From Axinella damicornis (Eukaryota > Porifera > Demospongiae > Axinellida > Axinellidae), in the NCBI GenBank assembly GCA_963931865.1, contig OZ007509.1, forward strand, positions 9,857,625 through 9,921,624: a stretch of 64,000 nt of DNA, given 5' to 3'. Positions 63,500 through 64,000 of the stretch are shown here, in pieces. A program made the translations under genes and the position numbers. The notes below the pieces were generated by a model. The model made no database searches. It worked only from the letters and a program-made list of their open reading frames with translations, and was not told the origin of the DNA. The first letter of the stretch is position 1; every line of letters begins with the position of its first letter.

Positions 63500-64000
63500 A
63501 GGAATGGCGTACGAAGATTCTGACTACACCTTCATGATCGCTACGATGCACTGTCCCAACCGTACAATTTTGGTGCTAAAACTCACCTTGGTGGTGGAGA
63601 TACAAGCGATTTTGTTGTGCCGTCGGCCGCCATTGTTCAATCGCTCTCTTCGACGTTGGTTGCCAGTACAGTCTTACGAAGGCCCCACAAAGATTCTGAC
63701 CACACGGCCGTGATCGCTGTCGCTTACATGCCGAAACCCACCGTGCTGGCTAAGTTGTGAGTGCTATAATAATGTCTTGTCTTCCTTTTGGTCGCCATTG
63801 CTCGCGATCGACTGAGCGGGGTTGCCACGTGGCATGTGCGTTAATTGGAACAAATTGCGATACTTATCTTGAGCTACGCGACATGGCAGGTTGCAGCGCG
63901 GCTACTTTATGAATGGTACTTGAGAGCACTCTAAATCATTTCTGATCTGCCCTGTATATAGCTATCATGGTACTCATGTGATGTGTGATAATTGGAACGA
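63500..64000. mobile_element. ACACTCCTGGTAG-type element, runs off window
   Basis: Starts AGATTCTGACTACACC after an AATATAATATAATT junction and repeats the internal order of the previous copy. Confidence 0.7.

Overview
The window is animal nuclear DNA. Both genes recognised with confidence are intron-rich metazoan genes: TAF9 (four coding exons, 7,664-16,274) and the class II cap-binding protein eIF4E2/4EHP (six coding exons, 30,616-59,408). Both lie on the + strand. The relics around them are typical of animal genomes: P-element/THAP9-like transposase, CaRF-type protein, Crypton/DUF3504-type recombinase-like protein, BED finger, Gypsy-like gag and a LINE reverse-transcriptase tail. A sponge or other early-branching animal fits the style, but that assignment is an inference. 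There is no prokaryotic operon, CRISPR array or plasmid/phage backbone.

Layout. 1-2,762: higher-order satellite (892-bp period made of ~297-bp monomers, each with a nested 33-bp minisatellite). 2,763-7,453: no recognisable gene, a few transposon ends. 7,454-16,274: TAF9 with its promoter; introns 1 and 2 (3.3 and 3.9 kb) carry foldback elements, a gag relic and several MITEs. 16,938-17,833: CaRF-like relic. 18-30 kb: minisatellites, a V-ATPase subunit-a exon relic, a P-element transposase relic, a tRNA-like gene and a 178-bp tandem repeat. 30.5-59.4 kb: eIF4E2, whose 615 coding bases are spread over 28.8 kb. Its introns hold nested palindromes, TIR elements, a DUF3504-type relic and a split PHD/H3-tail-like coding relic. 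59.4-64 kb: TIR elements, a LINE relic and two copies of a ~500-bp repeat running off the end.

How the parts relate. The dominant feature is dense, layered non-autonomous DNA transposons. Most prominent is a family ending in TAGCCTCGTTCCCAGG with unrelated interiors (59 to ~600 bp); six copies have 9-bp target-site duplications that can be read by eye, which points to a Mutator-like mobiliser. Other families begin TACNGTA and insert at TA. Several copies interrupt other copies, so the order of insertion can be worked out. The two genes share a GGGTAC-repeat motif and a GC-rich hairpin just upstream of the start codon.

Limits. All family names come from reading translated motifs by eye; no database search was run. 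Exon boundaries rest on GT/AG signals, phase agreement and homology. UTRs and transcription start sites were not determined.
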